Shown: positions 1 to 5,185, numbered from the stretch's first letter. The stretch is 5,730 nucleotides of DNA from Deltaproteobacteria bacterium (GCA_022545745.1 JACZQL010000118.1:1-5730); one strand, 5' to 3'. A program made the numbers and translations. The notes: generated from the sequence alone by a model not told the origin.

Positions 1-55
1 ATCTAGACAGTCATTGGCTCTGTTAATTTTAGGTTTCTTTGGGAAGGGCTAGGGG

Positions 56-70
56 GCGGCTCGCCGCTTT
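56..70 (+). other. Small GC-rich hairpin, possible terminator of a gene left of the window
   Basis: GCGG and CCGC form a four-base stem around a CTCG tetraloop at 56-67, followed by TTTCT. This could be the end of a transcription unit entering from the left, or chance. The stem is short and the T-tract is poor, so support is weak. Nothing else was recognised in the first 148 bases. Confidence 0.2.
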
Positions 71-148
71 CTGGGTTGCGCCAGGCTTGCGGAGACGGTT
101 GTTGCTAGGAGTCCTTCCCCTGAGCTGCCGCACGGGGATACGAGAGAA

Positions 149-514
149 GTGCGCTCGGACTTCGGATGCCTAGCAGAGGCCTATGTTCACGGGGTGCTGG
201 CTACCGCATTCGGAGACAGATACTCGCCGCTAGATGCGTCAATGAGGGGAGCGAAAGGCTTGGGAGAACTGGCGGATGGTGTGATCTGGTACCCAGAGGG
301 CTTCATAGTGGTTGAATGCAAGGCAGTCAGGGTAAAGGAGGCAGATCGGTATATTCCCCGGACGGACGATGCCTACTTCAAGGAGCTCTCTGAGCGCGGA
401 AAGCTAGCGAAGGCCGTGAACCAGATCGATGCCACCATCGAGGCAGTTCGCCGTGAGCAACGAATAATCGTCAGCCATTTTTCAGAGACTCATTTCCAGA
501 CCGTGACCAGCTGA
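149..514 (+). CDS. PD-(D/E)xK nuclease-like protein, probably truncated
   Basis: The GTG-started frame gives 121 residues. Residues 40-58 show the restriction-endonuclease-fold signature: Glu40, then Asp43 at the start of a strand (ADGVIW), then a hydrophobic strand ending in Glu56-Cys-Lys58 (VVECK). A Glu in the first helix (residue 10) and Gln92 in a later helix fit the same fold. Known members of this superfamily cut or bind DNA (restriction enzymes, NERD-type nucleases); the substrate here cannot be read. The protein is short for a nuclease and its last 14 or so codons lie antisense to a methyltransferase remnant, so I infer that the native C-terminus was lost. The frame is open back to a stop at 50-52; GTG at 149 is the only plausible start, and its ribosome binding site (GAGAGAA, almost adjacent) is poor. 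It may be a decaying gene. The fold call is motif-based. Confidence 0.5.
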   Translation: MRSDFGCLAEAYVHGVLATAFGDRYSPLDASMRGAKGLGELADGVIWYPEGFIVVECKAVRVKEADRYIPRTDDAYFKELSERGKLAKAVNQIDATIEAVRREQRIIVSHFSETHFQTVTS

Positions 515-616
515 CCCTGTCGCGCCACCCAAAAAGTTCTATTCTTTCTCTTTCACTATATTCCGGATACATGGACTCAATGGCCTCGTAGAAGGCATCT
601 GGTTTTTACTATGTTC
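471..616 (-). pseudogene. C-terminal remnant of an MT-A70 family adenine methyltransferase
   Basis: Reading from 605 down to the TGA at 473-471 gives 44 residues that match the C-terminal end of MT-A70 type N6-adenine DNA methyltransferases: KPDAFYEAIESMYP, then RIELFGWR, then a Trp and the terminal GNE. In the family these elements follow the catalytic domain in this order. Just upstream, another frame reads EHSK (codons 616 to 605), which is the usual lead-in to KPD. Restoring one A to the five-A run at 607-603 would join the two frames as EHSKKPDAFYE. The catalytic DPPW region is absent. TAG and TAA at 611-606 lie in the frame of the main fragment, so this cannot be expressed as a working enzyme. 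Its 3' end overlaps the opposite-strand nuclease-like frame and its 5' end abuts the LysR fragment. Confidence 0.6.
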
Positions 617-797
617 GGCCCGACGTGATTTCTATCCCGTGGGCCTTGATCGTGTAGAGTTTCCGTCGACACTCTTTCTCTAACGGCTTGACTTGCTGAG
701 TAACCGCCGGCTGTGTTAGGCGCAGCTTCTTTGCCGCCTTGGTGATGCTCCGGCACTCTGCCACCGTGATCCAGATTTTCAGTTGATGTAGGGTCAT
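609..797 (-). pseudogene. LysR family regulator, N-terminal helix-turn-helix fragment
   Basis: From ATG at 797-795 the frame gives 62 residues aligning with the DNA-binding domain of LysR regulators: MTLHQLKIW, then ITKAAKKLRLTQPAVTQQV (the helix-turn-helix), then the wing-like end KLYTIKAHGIEIT. A purine-rich site AGAGAGG sits about eight bases upstream. The frame is open further upstream, to 881, but that extension runs through a terminator hairpin, so 797 is the likely start. Intact LysR proteins have about 300 residues; the ligand-binding domain is wholly missing, because the frame stops at TAG (611-609) exactly where methyltransferase-derived sequence begins. The remaining piece might still bind DNA but lacks the linker helix and effector domain. 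It is best seen as a truncated gene. Confidence 0.65.
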
Positions 798-843
798 TTC
801 TCTAACCTCTCTTCTCCCAGACGGCGCCCACACCTCTCTTGGG

Positions 844-880
844 AAAAAAGAAATGCGGAGCCAGCTAAACCAGCTCCGCA
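844..880 (-). terminator. Intrinsic terminator downstream of the cysteine-rich gene
   Basis: On the minus strand TGCGGAGC (880-873) pairs perfectly with GCTCCGCA (861-854) across an 11-base loop. It is followed at once by a T-rich tract, TTTCTTTTTT (853-844). It lies 38 bases past the stop of the 918-1154 gene and before the LysR fragment, so it would end transcription of the former. Confidence 0.8.
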
Positions 881-917
881 CTCTTGCCGCTTCCTTGCCT
901 TGCCTTGCTCCCTCATT

Positions 918-1154
918 TCACTTTTCTAAATCTCCGGGTGATTTTGCGGGACGCCTATATTTCTGGACAATCTTCCGGGACGGGTCCATTTGGTGGATGT
1001 GGCACCTTTCACCTTGGCCCAGGACGCTTTTTGGCTGTTGCTCATAGCATGGGCAACATTTCGCTTCCGATGTCCTCTGTGAAGGTTTATCCGCTTCATA
1101 CATGCAAAGGTGTCCACATGCACAGATAAAAACTTCACGATAGCGAGTGTCCAT
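918..1154 (-). CDS. Small cysteine-rich protein, probable zinc-binding
   Basis: The ATG-started frame encodes 78 residues. The first half carries Cys11, Cys13, His15 and Cys17 (a CACGHLC block), then Cys33, Cys34 and Cys36, then Cys51, His52 and His54. The pattern of a CxCGH knuckle followed by a second cysteine cluster resembles small zinc-ribbon proteins, although I recognise no named family. The C-terminus is basic and polar. A purine stretch, AGAAAGAG, ends four bases before the ATG, and an intrinsic terminator follows the stop by 38 bases, which supports this frame over overlapping ones (a 77-residue frame at 926-1159 and two plus-strand frames). No partner or pathway can be read; the neighbouring minus-strand small gene at 1311-1502 may be unrelated. 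Confidence 0.5.
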   Translation of the reverse strand: MDTRYREVFICACGHLCMYEADKPSQRTSEAKCCPCYEQQPKSVLGQGERCHIHQMDPSRKIVQKYRRPAKSPGDLEK

Positions 1155-1260
1155 GCCACTCTTTCTGTTTCTGATGTCGTGTACGGTATTCCTTAAATTC
1201 AGCCCACCAAAGTCTCAACCGTAGGGAGAAACTTTTGCCAATTCCATTCCATGATCTCAA

Positions 1261-1292
1261 CCGGGGGGGCTATCTTAGTACCCCCCCCTGGC
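1261..1292. repeat. G7/C8 inverted repeat between two small genes
   Basis: CCGGGGGGG at 1261-1269 faces CCCCCCCCTGG at 1281-1291, giving at least seven consecutive G-C pairs around an 11-base centre in which CTA and TAG can also pair. It lies about 20 bases past the stop of the minus-strand gene at 1311-1502. No T-tract follows on either strand, so it is not a canonical intrinsic terminator, though it could stall polymerase or protect a 3' end. Confidence 0.35.
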
Positions 1293-1310
1293 GAGAGTCA
1301 ACGCTAGATA

Positions 1311-1502
1311 CTATGGGCTGCCCTGGCTGTTGGTCGTTTGGCCTGTTTTCGCTGCCTCTCTTTTAGCCAGCTTTTGTTGCAGGCGTTGGACGAGCTTGTG
1401 GAGACCTTTTTTTTGTGCGTCAGTGCCAAACCTCAAAATGCCCTCGGCTTTCCATAGGATGTGTTCCTCTGTTTTTGTGCGTTTTCTCTTTCGCAGTTCC
1501 AT
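1311..1502 (-). CDS. Small basic hypothetical protein
   Basis: The ATG-started frame encodes 63 residues. The start is supported by GAGAGG five bases upstream. The protein is very rich in Lys, Arg and Gln; it opens with an RKRKRTK cluster and has a predicted amphipathic helical middle (around KGLHKLVQRLQQKLAKREAAK, residues 33-53), then a polar tail. It has no signal peptide, membrane segment or cysteines. The composition is compatible with nucleic-acid binding or a helical adaptor, but no family is recognised and no function is assigned. It is probably a separate unit from the cysteine-rich gene, since a strong hairpin and about 150 bases lie between them. The competing plus-strand frame (1330-1581) has a frameshadow composition, rich in Phe, Ser, Val and Cys. 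Confidence 0.5.
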   Translation of the reverse strand: MELRKRKRTKTEEHILWKAEGILRFGTDAQKKGLHKLVQRLQQKLAKREAAKTGQTTNSQGSP

Positions 1503-1520
1503 CGTGCCTCTCGTTTTCCC

Positions 1521-1544
1521 AAATCGGTCGTTGACGACCGTTTT
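1521..1544. promoter_or_regulatory. Palindrome upstream of the small basic gene, operator or hairpin
   Basis: CGGTCGT (1525-1531) and ACGACCG (1534-1540) form a 7+7 inverted repeat with a two-base centre. With one mismatch it extends into flanking AAA and TTT. It ends 18 bases before the ATG of the minus-strand gene at 1502, a natural place for an operator or leader hairpin. Read on the plus strand it is a six-pair stem with a TTGA loop followed by TTTT, so it could also be a short terminator in that direction. Confidence 0.4.
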
Positions 1545-2026
1545 GCCTACACATAGCCAATTTAGGAATGTAAGTTCCTAGTTTCTTTATCGACACACGG
1601 GACTTTTTTCTTTGGACCGGAGGAGCGCGAGGGTGTATGGTGAGCGTGGAAGGATGAACGGAACCTAGGATTTCTGTCCTTTCTGGACTCTTTCGTCTGG
1701 GCAGTATTACAATACACTGAAAAGTTCAATTCATTAAAAAATGATGGTCTTTGAGTCAATCTTAGGCATAGGGTTTCACTCGAAGGTTACATTTGTGATT
1801 TACGCTAATACCATCGCCAGGCACAAACGTACCACATCTTGGGTGCAAAGCGTTTTATTACGCCGGATCCTGAAGGCAACAGGGCTAGGAAAGGCAGTTT
1901 GCTTAGAAGCATTGCCACAGTGATCCGCGGGTCCAACCACTCTTGGTAGGGTTGTCCGACTCATATCTGCAAGCTTTGCCCTTTCTGTCTGGCGTCAAGA
2001 AAGCTGTCTCTTACGTGGCACTACAG
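1545..2026. other. About 480 bases without a supported gene
   Basis: This stretch separates the minus-strand small genes from the plus-strand sigma gene, and so should hold the sigma promoter. Frames at 1562-1759 (minus) and 1741-1923 (plus) lack a ribosome binding site and recognisable content. Small symmetric sites are present: TAGGAA/TTCCTA at 1563-1580 with a six-base loop, and GTATT/AATAC at 1704-1715. I could not pick a convincing -35/-10 pair for the sigma gene. Confidence 0.4.
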
Positions 2027-3580
2027 ATGATTAAAAACACTCCCAGTGATCGAAAAGAACCCAACCTTTTCCTGGAGCAGGAGGAGGAGTCCCCAGATAT
2101 CGACTTGCGCGCACACCCTAATGAAGAAAACTGGGACCCTGAACAACTGCTTATCCTAGAAAGCAAGACTGTGGAAGTTTCGGATAGGGAAGAGGCGGTC
2201 ACTGACTTCGAGAACGATCCCTCAGGTAAGGCAAATAACCCCGTTTTTATTTATCTACAACAATTAAGATCAGTCCCGCTCCTGAGCCATGGAGAAGAAG
2301 TAAAATTAGCCCAAGAGATCGAGGAGTGTGAGGCACAGATCGCCGGAGCGGCCCTATCTTCTCTTTTCGCTCTCCGTTGGACGCTCGGTCTCGGCAAAAT
2401 GATTGCTGCGGGGTCGGTGAACGTGCTTGATGTGGTCAAGGATACTGGCGAGACATCGGCAGACGTCTTGGCACGTGAAAAAATCCTGAAAACTCGCTTT
2501 CGGACGCAAACGAGAAAACTCGAATATCGAGCCAGGACTTATGAAGGCATGATGAGACGCCTGGACAAGCAAATGAGCGAACGGGGTCGAAAGCAGCTCG
2601 ATGTAAAAATCCTCCGGCAGAGGGAAAAAATTGCTACCCTTATTAAGTCTCTGCAACTTAATCGCGACCAGATCGAAAAGATTATTGGTAGGCATAAACA
2701 AACCTACGAGAGGATCAGAGAACTGGAACCACAAACTCGAGGAAGGGCAAAAAGGGCAGCGATTCGAACCATCGAGAAAGAAATAGGAATGCCTGCTCAG
2801 GAAATTGGTTGGAGGGTCGGAACCATCTTTGAGAAGAAAGCCCAAGTTGCTCTGGCGAAGAATCACTTCGCCGAAGCCAATCTCCGTCTGGTAGTAGTCA
2901 TTGCGAAAAAGTATTGCGGTCGAGGGCTCCACTTTCTCGACCTGATCCAGGAAGGTAACATCGGACTCATGAGGGCCGTGGAGAAGTTCAATTGGCGGCT
3001 AGGATTTAGATTTTCAACCTATGCAAGCTGGTGGATACGCCAGGCCATCACCCGGGCCCTTTCAGATCACTCCCGCACCATCCGTATCCCGGTCCATATG
3101 GTTGAAATGGCTAACAAATTTACCCAAGCCGCACTTTGCCTCAACGGCCAACTTGGCCGGCGGCCCGCTCTGGAGGAGATTGCTGCTGAAATGGCCATAC
3201 CCGTTAAACAGGTGCAGATAATCTTCAACCTGGTAAAAGAACCGGTTTCTCTCGAAGCGCCCATCTACGATGAAGCAGAGAGCTGTCTCGGGGACCTCAT
3301 CAGGGATGAGCATTCTCCCGACCCTGAGAAAGCGGTTATAGATCTTAGCCTTCAGGAGGAGACACAACGAATCTTGACAACCCTTAGCCCTAGGGAGGAG
3401 AAGATAATCCGCATGCGATTTGGGATCAGAGAAAAATCGGATTATACGCTAGAGGAGACGGGGAAGGTTTTTGGCGTCACCCGGGAAAGAATTCGCCAAA
3501 TTGAAGCCACAGCCCTAAGAAAGCTCCGCGACTCGCAGAGAATTGCCACCCTTAAGGCCGGCATGGCAACGAACACGTAG
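2027..3580 (+). CDS. rpoD: RpoD-like primary-type sigma-70 factor
   Basis: The product directs core RNA polymerase to -10/-35 promoters. With ATG 2027 it has 517 residues. An acidic N-terminus (about 20-65) replaces any clear region 1.1. Region 1.2 follows (about 70-100, [10 protein letters not shown]), then a charged, coiled-coil-like non-conserved region (103-272). Region 2 (277-357) contains [18 protein letters not shown] and [19 protein letters not shown], keeping the promoter-melting aromatics Phe329, Tyr332, Trp335 and Trp336. Region 3 is 359-404, the 3.2 finger about 405-450, and region 4 (453-501) has the [20 protein letters not shown] helix-turn-helix. All core-binding and DNA-binding regions look intact. 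E. coli RpoD has 613 residues and Tyr rather than Phe at the first melting position (Phe327 here). The frame also opens at TTG 1943, TTG 1952 and GTG 2015; none has a convincing ribosome binding site, and neither has ATG 2027. Its accessory setting suggests a second copy rather than the housekeeping factor. Confidence 0.93.
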   Translation: MIKNTPSDRKEPNLFLEQEEESPDIDLRAHPNEENWDPEQLLILESKTVEVSDREEAVTDFENDPSGKANNPVFIYLQQLRSVPLLSHGEEVKLAQEIEECEAQIAGAALSSLFALRWTLGLGKMIAAGSVNVLDVVKDTGETSADVLAREKILKTRFRTQTRKLEYRARTYEGMMRRLDKQMSERGRKQLDVKILRQREKIATLIKSLQLNRDQIEKIIGRHKQTYERIRELEPQTRGRAKRAAIRTIEKEIGMPAQEIGWRVGTIFEKKAQVALAKNHFAEANLRLVVVIAKKYCGRGLHFLDLIQEGNIGLMRAVEKFNWRLGFRFSTYASWWIRQAITRALSDHSRTIRIPVHMVEMANKFTQAALCLNGQLGRRPALEEIAAEMAIPVKQVQIIFNLVKEPVSLEAPIYDEAESCLGDLIRDEHSPDPEKAVIDLSLQEETQRILTTLSPREEKIIRMRFGIREKSDYTLEETGKVFGVTRERIRQIEATALRKLRDSQRIATLKAGMATNT

Positions 3581-3616
3581 GGTCACGGGTCAAGCCTTGC
3601 AGCTTAAGGAGAGTAT

Positions 3617-3679
3617 ATGGGAAATGAACGTTCCGGCTTCCTCAGTGAGGTTAAGAATGACAAATTGTGTTTCTTTTAG
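3617..3679 (+). CDS. Possible 20-residue small ORF with a strong ribosome binding site
   Basis: An ideal Shine-Dalgarno, TTAAGGAG, ends five or six bases before ATG 3617, and the frame stops at TAG 3677-3679 after 20 codons. The peptide begins MGNERSGF and ends with LCFF. It matches nothing I recognise. It lies in the 176-base gap between the sigma gene and the 153-residue gene, so it may be a leader peptide, a genuine microprotein, or the surviving start of a lost gene. A T6 tract at 3728-3733 after a weak CCCT/AGGG pairing could act as a poor terminator downstream. Confidence 0.3.
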   Translation: MGNERSGFLSEVKNDKLCFF

Positions 3680-3756
3680 CCCCAATGACTTCCTGGCCGG
3701 ACCCCTGAGCTTAAACGATTCGAGGGCTTTTTTAATTTCAATTTAGCGAGGGCGAC

Positions 3757-4218
3757 ATGTCGAAGAGAATAGAGCAAGTCAATCTGCAAGACGGAACACT
3801 GATTCGGCACAACGTGGTAGGATACGAAGGACGGATTGACGGCACAACTGAGATTAAGCCCTGCTTCACCGCGGCAGGAGAGTTATTGGTCAAGCCCGAC
3901 ACCAAACAGATATTTCAATATCGTGTGGCTGTCGCGGGCGAGTCCATGAGGCGGATCGCGCCAGCCGAGGATTTGGAAATCCTGGAAGGGGTTGTGAAGG
4001 TCGTTTGCTCACGTTGTCATTCCTCTTTCAACAGCAAGCCTGGCCTCAAAGACAAACCGGGTGGTCACTGTCAATGCGGCGCATGGATTTGTCCGTCCTG
4101 CTTAGCTTGCCGGAGTGCGGGAATGGAAGCTGCTAAGGACGGGCAGTCTTCGTGCTTAAAGGAACGAAAGCGTCTACTCAAAAAGCTAGCCGCCCAGAAA
4201 AAAAGAAGAGGTGGTTGA
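3757..4218 (+). CDS. Hypothetical protein with C-terminal zinc-binding cysteine cluster
   Basis: The ATG is preceded by GCGAGGG, five bases away, and encodes 153 residues. Residues 10-77 form a compact, strand-rich unit (GTLIRH, GYEGRIDGTTEIK, FQYRVAV, RRIAPAEDLEILE) that looks like a small beta-barrel; the family is not recognised. Residues 84-118 hold a cysteine array: Cys84-x2-Cys87, Cys105-x-Cys107 and Cys112-x2-Cys115-x2-Cys118, with His88, His104 and a further Cys133 nearby. This could bind one or two zinc ions. The C-terminal tail (135-151) is a Lys/Arg-rich helix, suggesting contact with nucleic acid or ribosomes. It follows the sigma gene on the same strand by 176 bases and precedes the RRM gene by 231. 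The ribosome binding site, clean domain structure and codon-scale order make it a real gene; its function is unknown. Confidence 0.8.
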   Translation: MSKRIEQVNLQDGTLIRHNVVGYEGRIDGTTEIKPCFTAAGELLVKPDTKQIFQYRVAVAGESMRRIAPAEDLEILEGVVKVVCSRCHSSFNSKPGLKDKPGGHCQCGAWICPSCLACRSAGMEAAKDGQSSCLKERKRLLKKLAAQKKRRGG

Positions 4219-4449
4219 CACGGAGACAGAAACAACATAAGGTTAAGATCCTACTTCAGTAAAGGGCCTTCTGAAAGAGGACAACACAATAGATGAAGGC
4301 CTAAATCAGTCTCTCCTTGCGAAACGATATCTAAAGGACAATCCGACCAGGGCGTGGTTTCAGTTACTATGTTCCCCATGTTCTGCTCCCATTAGCAGTC
4401 AATTTCTCAGGGTCAAAGACACTAACATTCTCTCTTTAAGGAGGAGAAC
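4219..4449 (+). promoter_or_regulatory. 231-base leader region of the RRM gene
   Basis: This gap contains a long-loop inverted repeat, GGCCTTC (4265-4271) with GAAGGCC (4295-4301), and a possible -10 element TACTAT (4365-4370) without a good -35. It ends in a very strong Shine-Dalgarno, AAGGAGG (4438-4444), five bases before the ATG. The strong site suggests high translation. No T-tract follows the inverted repeat, so it is not a clear terminator for the upstream gene. The length allows for a structured 5' untranslated region, but I recognise no riboswitch. Confidence 0.4.
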
Positions 4450-4758
4450 ATGAGTAATAAATTGTATGTTGGCGGCTTGCCATATTCGGCAACGGAAGGG
4501 CAGCTGCAGGAGAAATTTGCGGCACACGGGACCGTAGAATCGACCAGAGTAATTACGGATAAATTTACCGGCCAGTCCCGGGGTTTCGGATTCGTCGAGA
4601 TGAGCTCCGGGGGTGAGGCGCAAAAGGCCATTGATGGCCTGAACGGCACCCAGATGGATGGACGTACCCTGGTCGTTAATGAGGCGAAACCCATGGCAAA
4701 GCGCGACAATGATGGGGGAGGTCGTGGAGATAGAAGCGGCGGGCGTAATCGCTGGTAG
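4450..4758 (+). CDS. Single-RRM RNA-binding protein with a Gly/Arg tail
   Basis: The product has 102 residues and one RNA recognition motif filling residues 4-80. RNP2 is LYVGGL (5-10) and RNP1 is RGFGFVEM (44-51), with the RNA-stacking aromatics Tyr6, Phe46 and Phe48 in place. The C-terminal 20 residues are rich in Gly, Arg and Asp (GGGRGDRSGGRNRW). Length and layout match the bacterial Rbp family common in cyanobacteria, Nitrospirota and deltaproteobacteria; cyanobacterial members are linked to cold response and mRNA handling. The protein should be cytoplasmic and bind single-stranded RNA through the four-stranded sheet. The AAGGAGG site five bases before the ATG decides the start, and an intrinsic terminator 27 bases after the stop makes this gene the end of its transcript. 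It may be transcribed alone. Confidence 0.94.
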   Translation: MSNKLYVGGLPYSATEGQLQEKFAAHGTVESTRVITDKFTGQSRGFGFVEMSSGGEAQKAIDGLNGTQMDGRTLVVNEAKPMAKRDNDGGGRGDRSGGRNRW

Positions 4759-4785
4759 TTTTCTTGTTCCTTAGTAACTAAAAGG

Positions 4786-4816
4786 AGGGGCAACAGGTCG
4801 GATTGCCCCTTTTTTT
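4786..4816 (+). terminator. Intrinsic terminator of the RRM gene
   Basis: AGGGGCAA (4786-4793) pairs perfectly with TTGCCCCT (4803-4810) across a nine-base loop, and the transcript then runs into seven Ts (4810-4816). It lies 27 bases beyond the TAG stop. This is a textbook Rho-independent terminator. Confidence 0.93.
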
Positions 4817-4847
4817 ATATGAGACGGTTCAGGACGTATGGCCACAA

Positions 4848-4876
4848 TTAATATGAAAAAAGATAATTAATTTCAA
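4848..4876 (-). promoter_or_regulatory. Candidate minus-strand sigma-70 promoter in an AT-rich patch
   Basis: On the minus strand TTGAAA (4876-4871) is followed after exactly 17 bases by TATTAA (4853-4848). These match five of six and four of six consensus positions. The patch 4810-4880 is far more AT-rich than its surroundings. A transcript would run leftward into the antisense of the RRM gene's 3' end. The match could be chance in AT-rich DNA. Confidence 0.22.
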
Positions 4877-4907
4877 GGATCGGTCTCAAAAGTCAACACG
4901 ACATTTC

Positions 4908-5051
4908 TCAAACCTTGAGGATCAGCGTGGGAATTGCGATCTTTGGAGGAGGTTGAGTGCGATTTGATTCAAGCAATTTGGCCGTGACAGACAGAGGCCG
5001 ATAATTGTAGAGGGATCCCGAGATTGGATTGTTTTCTCCTTCAATATAGTA
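4908..5051 (-). pseudogene. Coding-like minus-strand fragment, unrecognised
   Basis: Between a TAG (5054-5052) and a TGA (4910-4908) the minus strand has 47 sense codons with a protein-like translation, including LYNYRPLSVTAKLLESN and PPPKIAIPTLILKV. There is no ATG or GTG start with a ribosome binding site, so if real it is a C-terminal remnant. I recognise no family. The call rests only on composition and is weak; a chance open frame of this length is quite possible. Confidence 0.22.
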
Positions 5052-5185
5052 CTACAAGACGCGTTTAAATAGCTCTTTAATTGAGTCCTGGGGGTCTAAT
5101 ACCGAGCAAACCCACGCCCAGAGCGGGTTCCAGCCCATTTAAAATTGACTCATTATCGCCCCTGAAGAAGTGCCGCTTAAATGAC
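5052..5185. other. Intergenic stretch with no recognised feature
   Basis: I see no gene, RNA or strong hairpin here. It includes TA-rich segments (TTTAAATAG near 5065 and ATTTAAAATTG near 5138) and a GGGTTCCAGCCC string near 5125 that superficially resembles a tRNA T-arm; no acceptor or anticodon arms accompany it. Confidence 0.4.

Noticed and set aside
798..881. 28-residue N-terminal extension of the LysR frame
   Set aside because: The extension runs through an intrinsic terminator hairpin; the LysR-type start MTLHQL at 797 has a Shine-Dalgarno.
853..1129. Plus-strand frames at 853-1047 and 884-1129
   Set aside because: They overlap the minus-strand terminator and the cysteine-rich gene, and their translations look like antisense shadows.
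926..1159. 77-codon minus-strand frame overlapping the cysteine-rich gene
   Set aside because: It lacks the ordered cysteine pattern; only one of the two frames can be real, and the 78-residue frame has the better content.
1330..1581. 83-codon plus-strand frame
   Set aside because: It is antisense to the small basic gene, which has a good ribosome binding site; this one has none.
1741..1923. 60-codon plus-strand frame before the sigma gene
   Set aside because: It starts with ATGATG but has no Shine-Dalgarno and no recognisable motif; it could be chance.
2354..2932. 192-codon minus-strand frame inside the sigma gene
   Set aside because: It is antisense to a clearly conserved sigma-70 sequence, has no ribosome binding site and a Ser/Phe/Leu-rich shadow composition.
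3062..3367. 101-codon minus-strand frame under sigma regions 2.4 to 3.2
   Set aside because: It is a shadow of conserved sigma codons, with no independent start signal.
3543..3746. 67-codon plus-strand frame overlapping the sigma 3' end
   Set aside because: It begins inside sigma codons in another frame with no ribosome binding site.
4399..4793. Minus-strand frames of 74 and 123 codons across the RRM gene
   Set aside because: They are antisense to a well-conserved RRM and run through its terminator.
5110..5140. T-arm-like string suggesting a tRNA
   Set aside because: There is no cloverleaf: acceptor stem, D-arm and anticodon arm are all missing.
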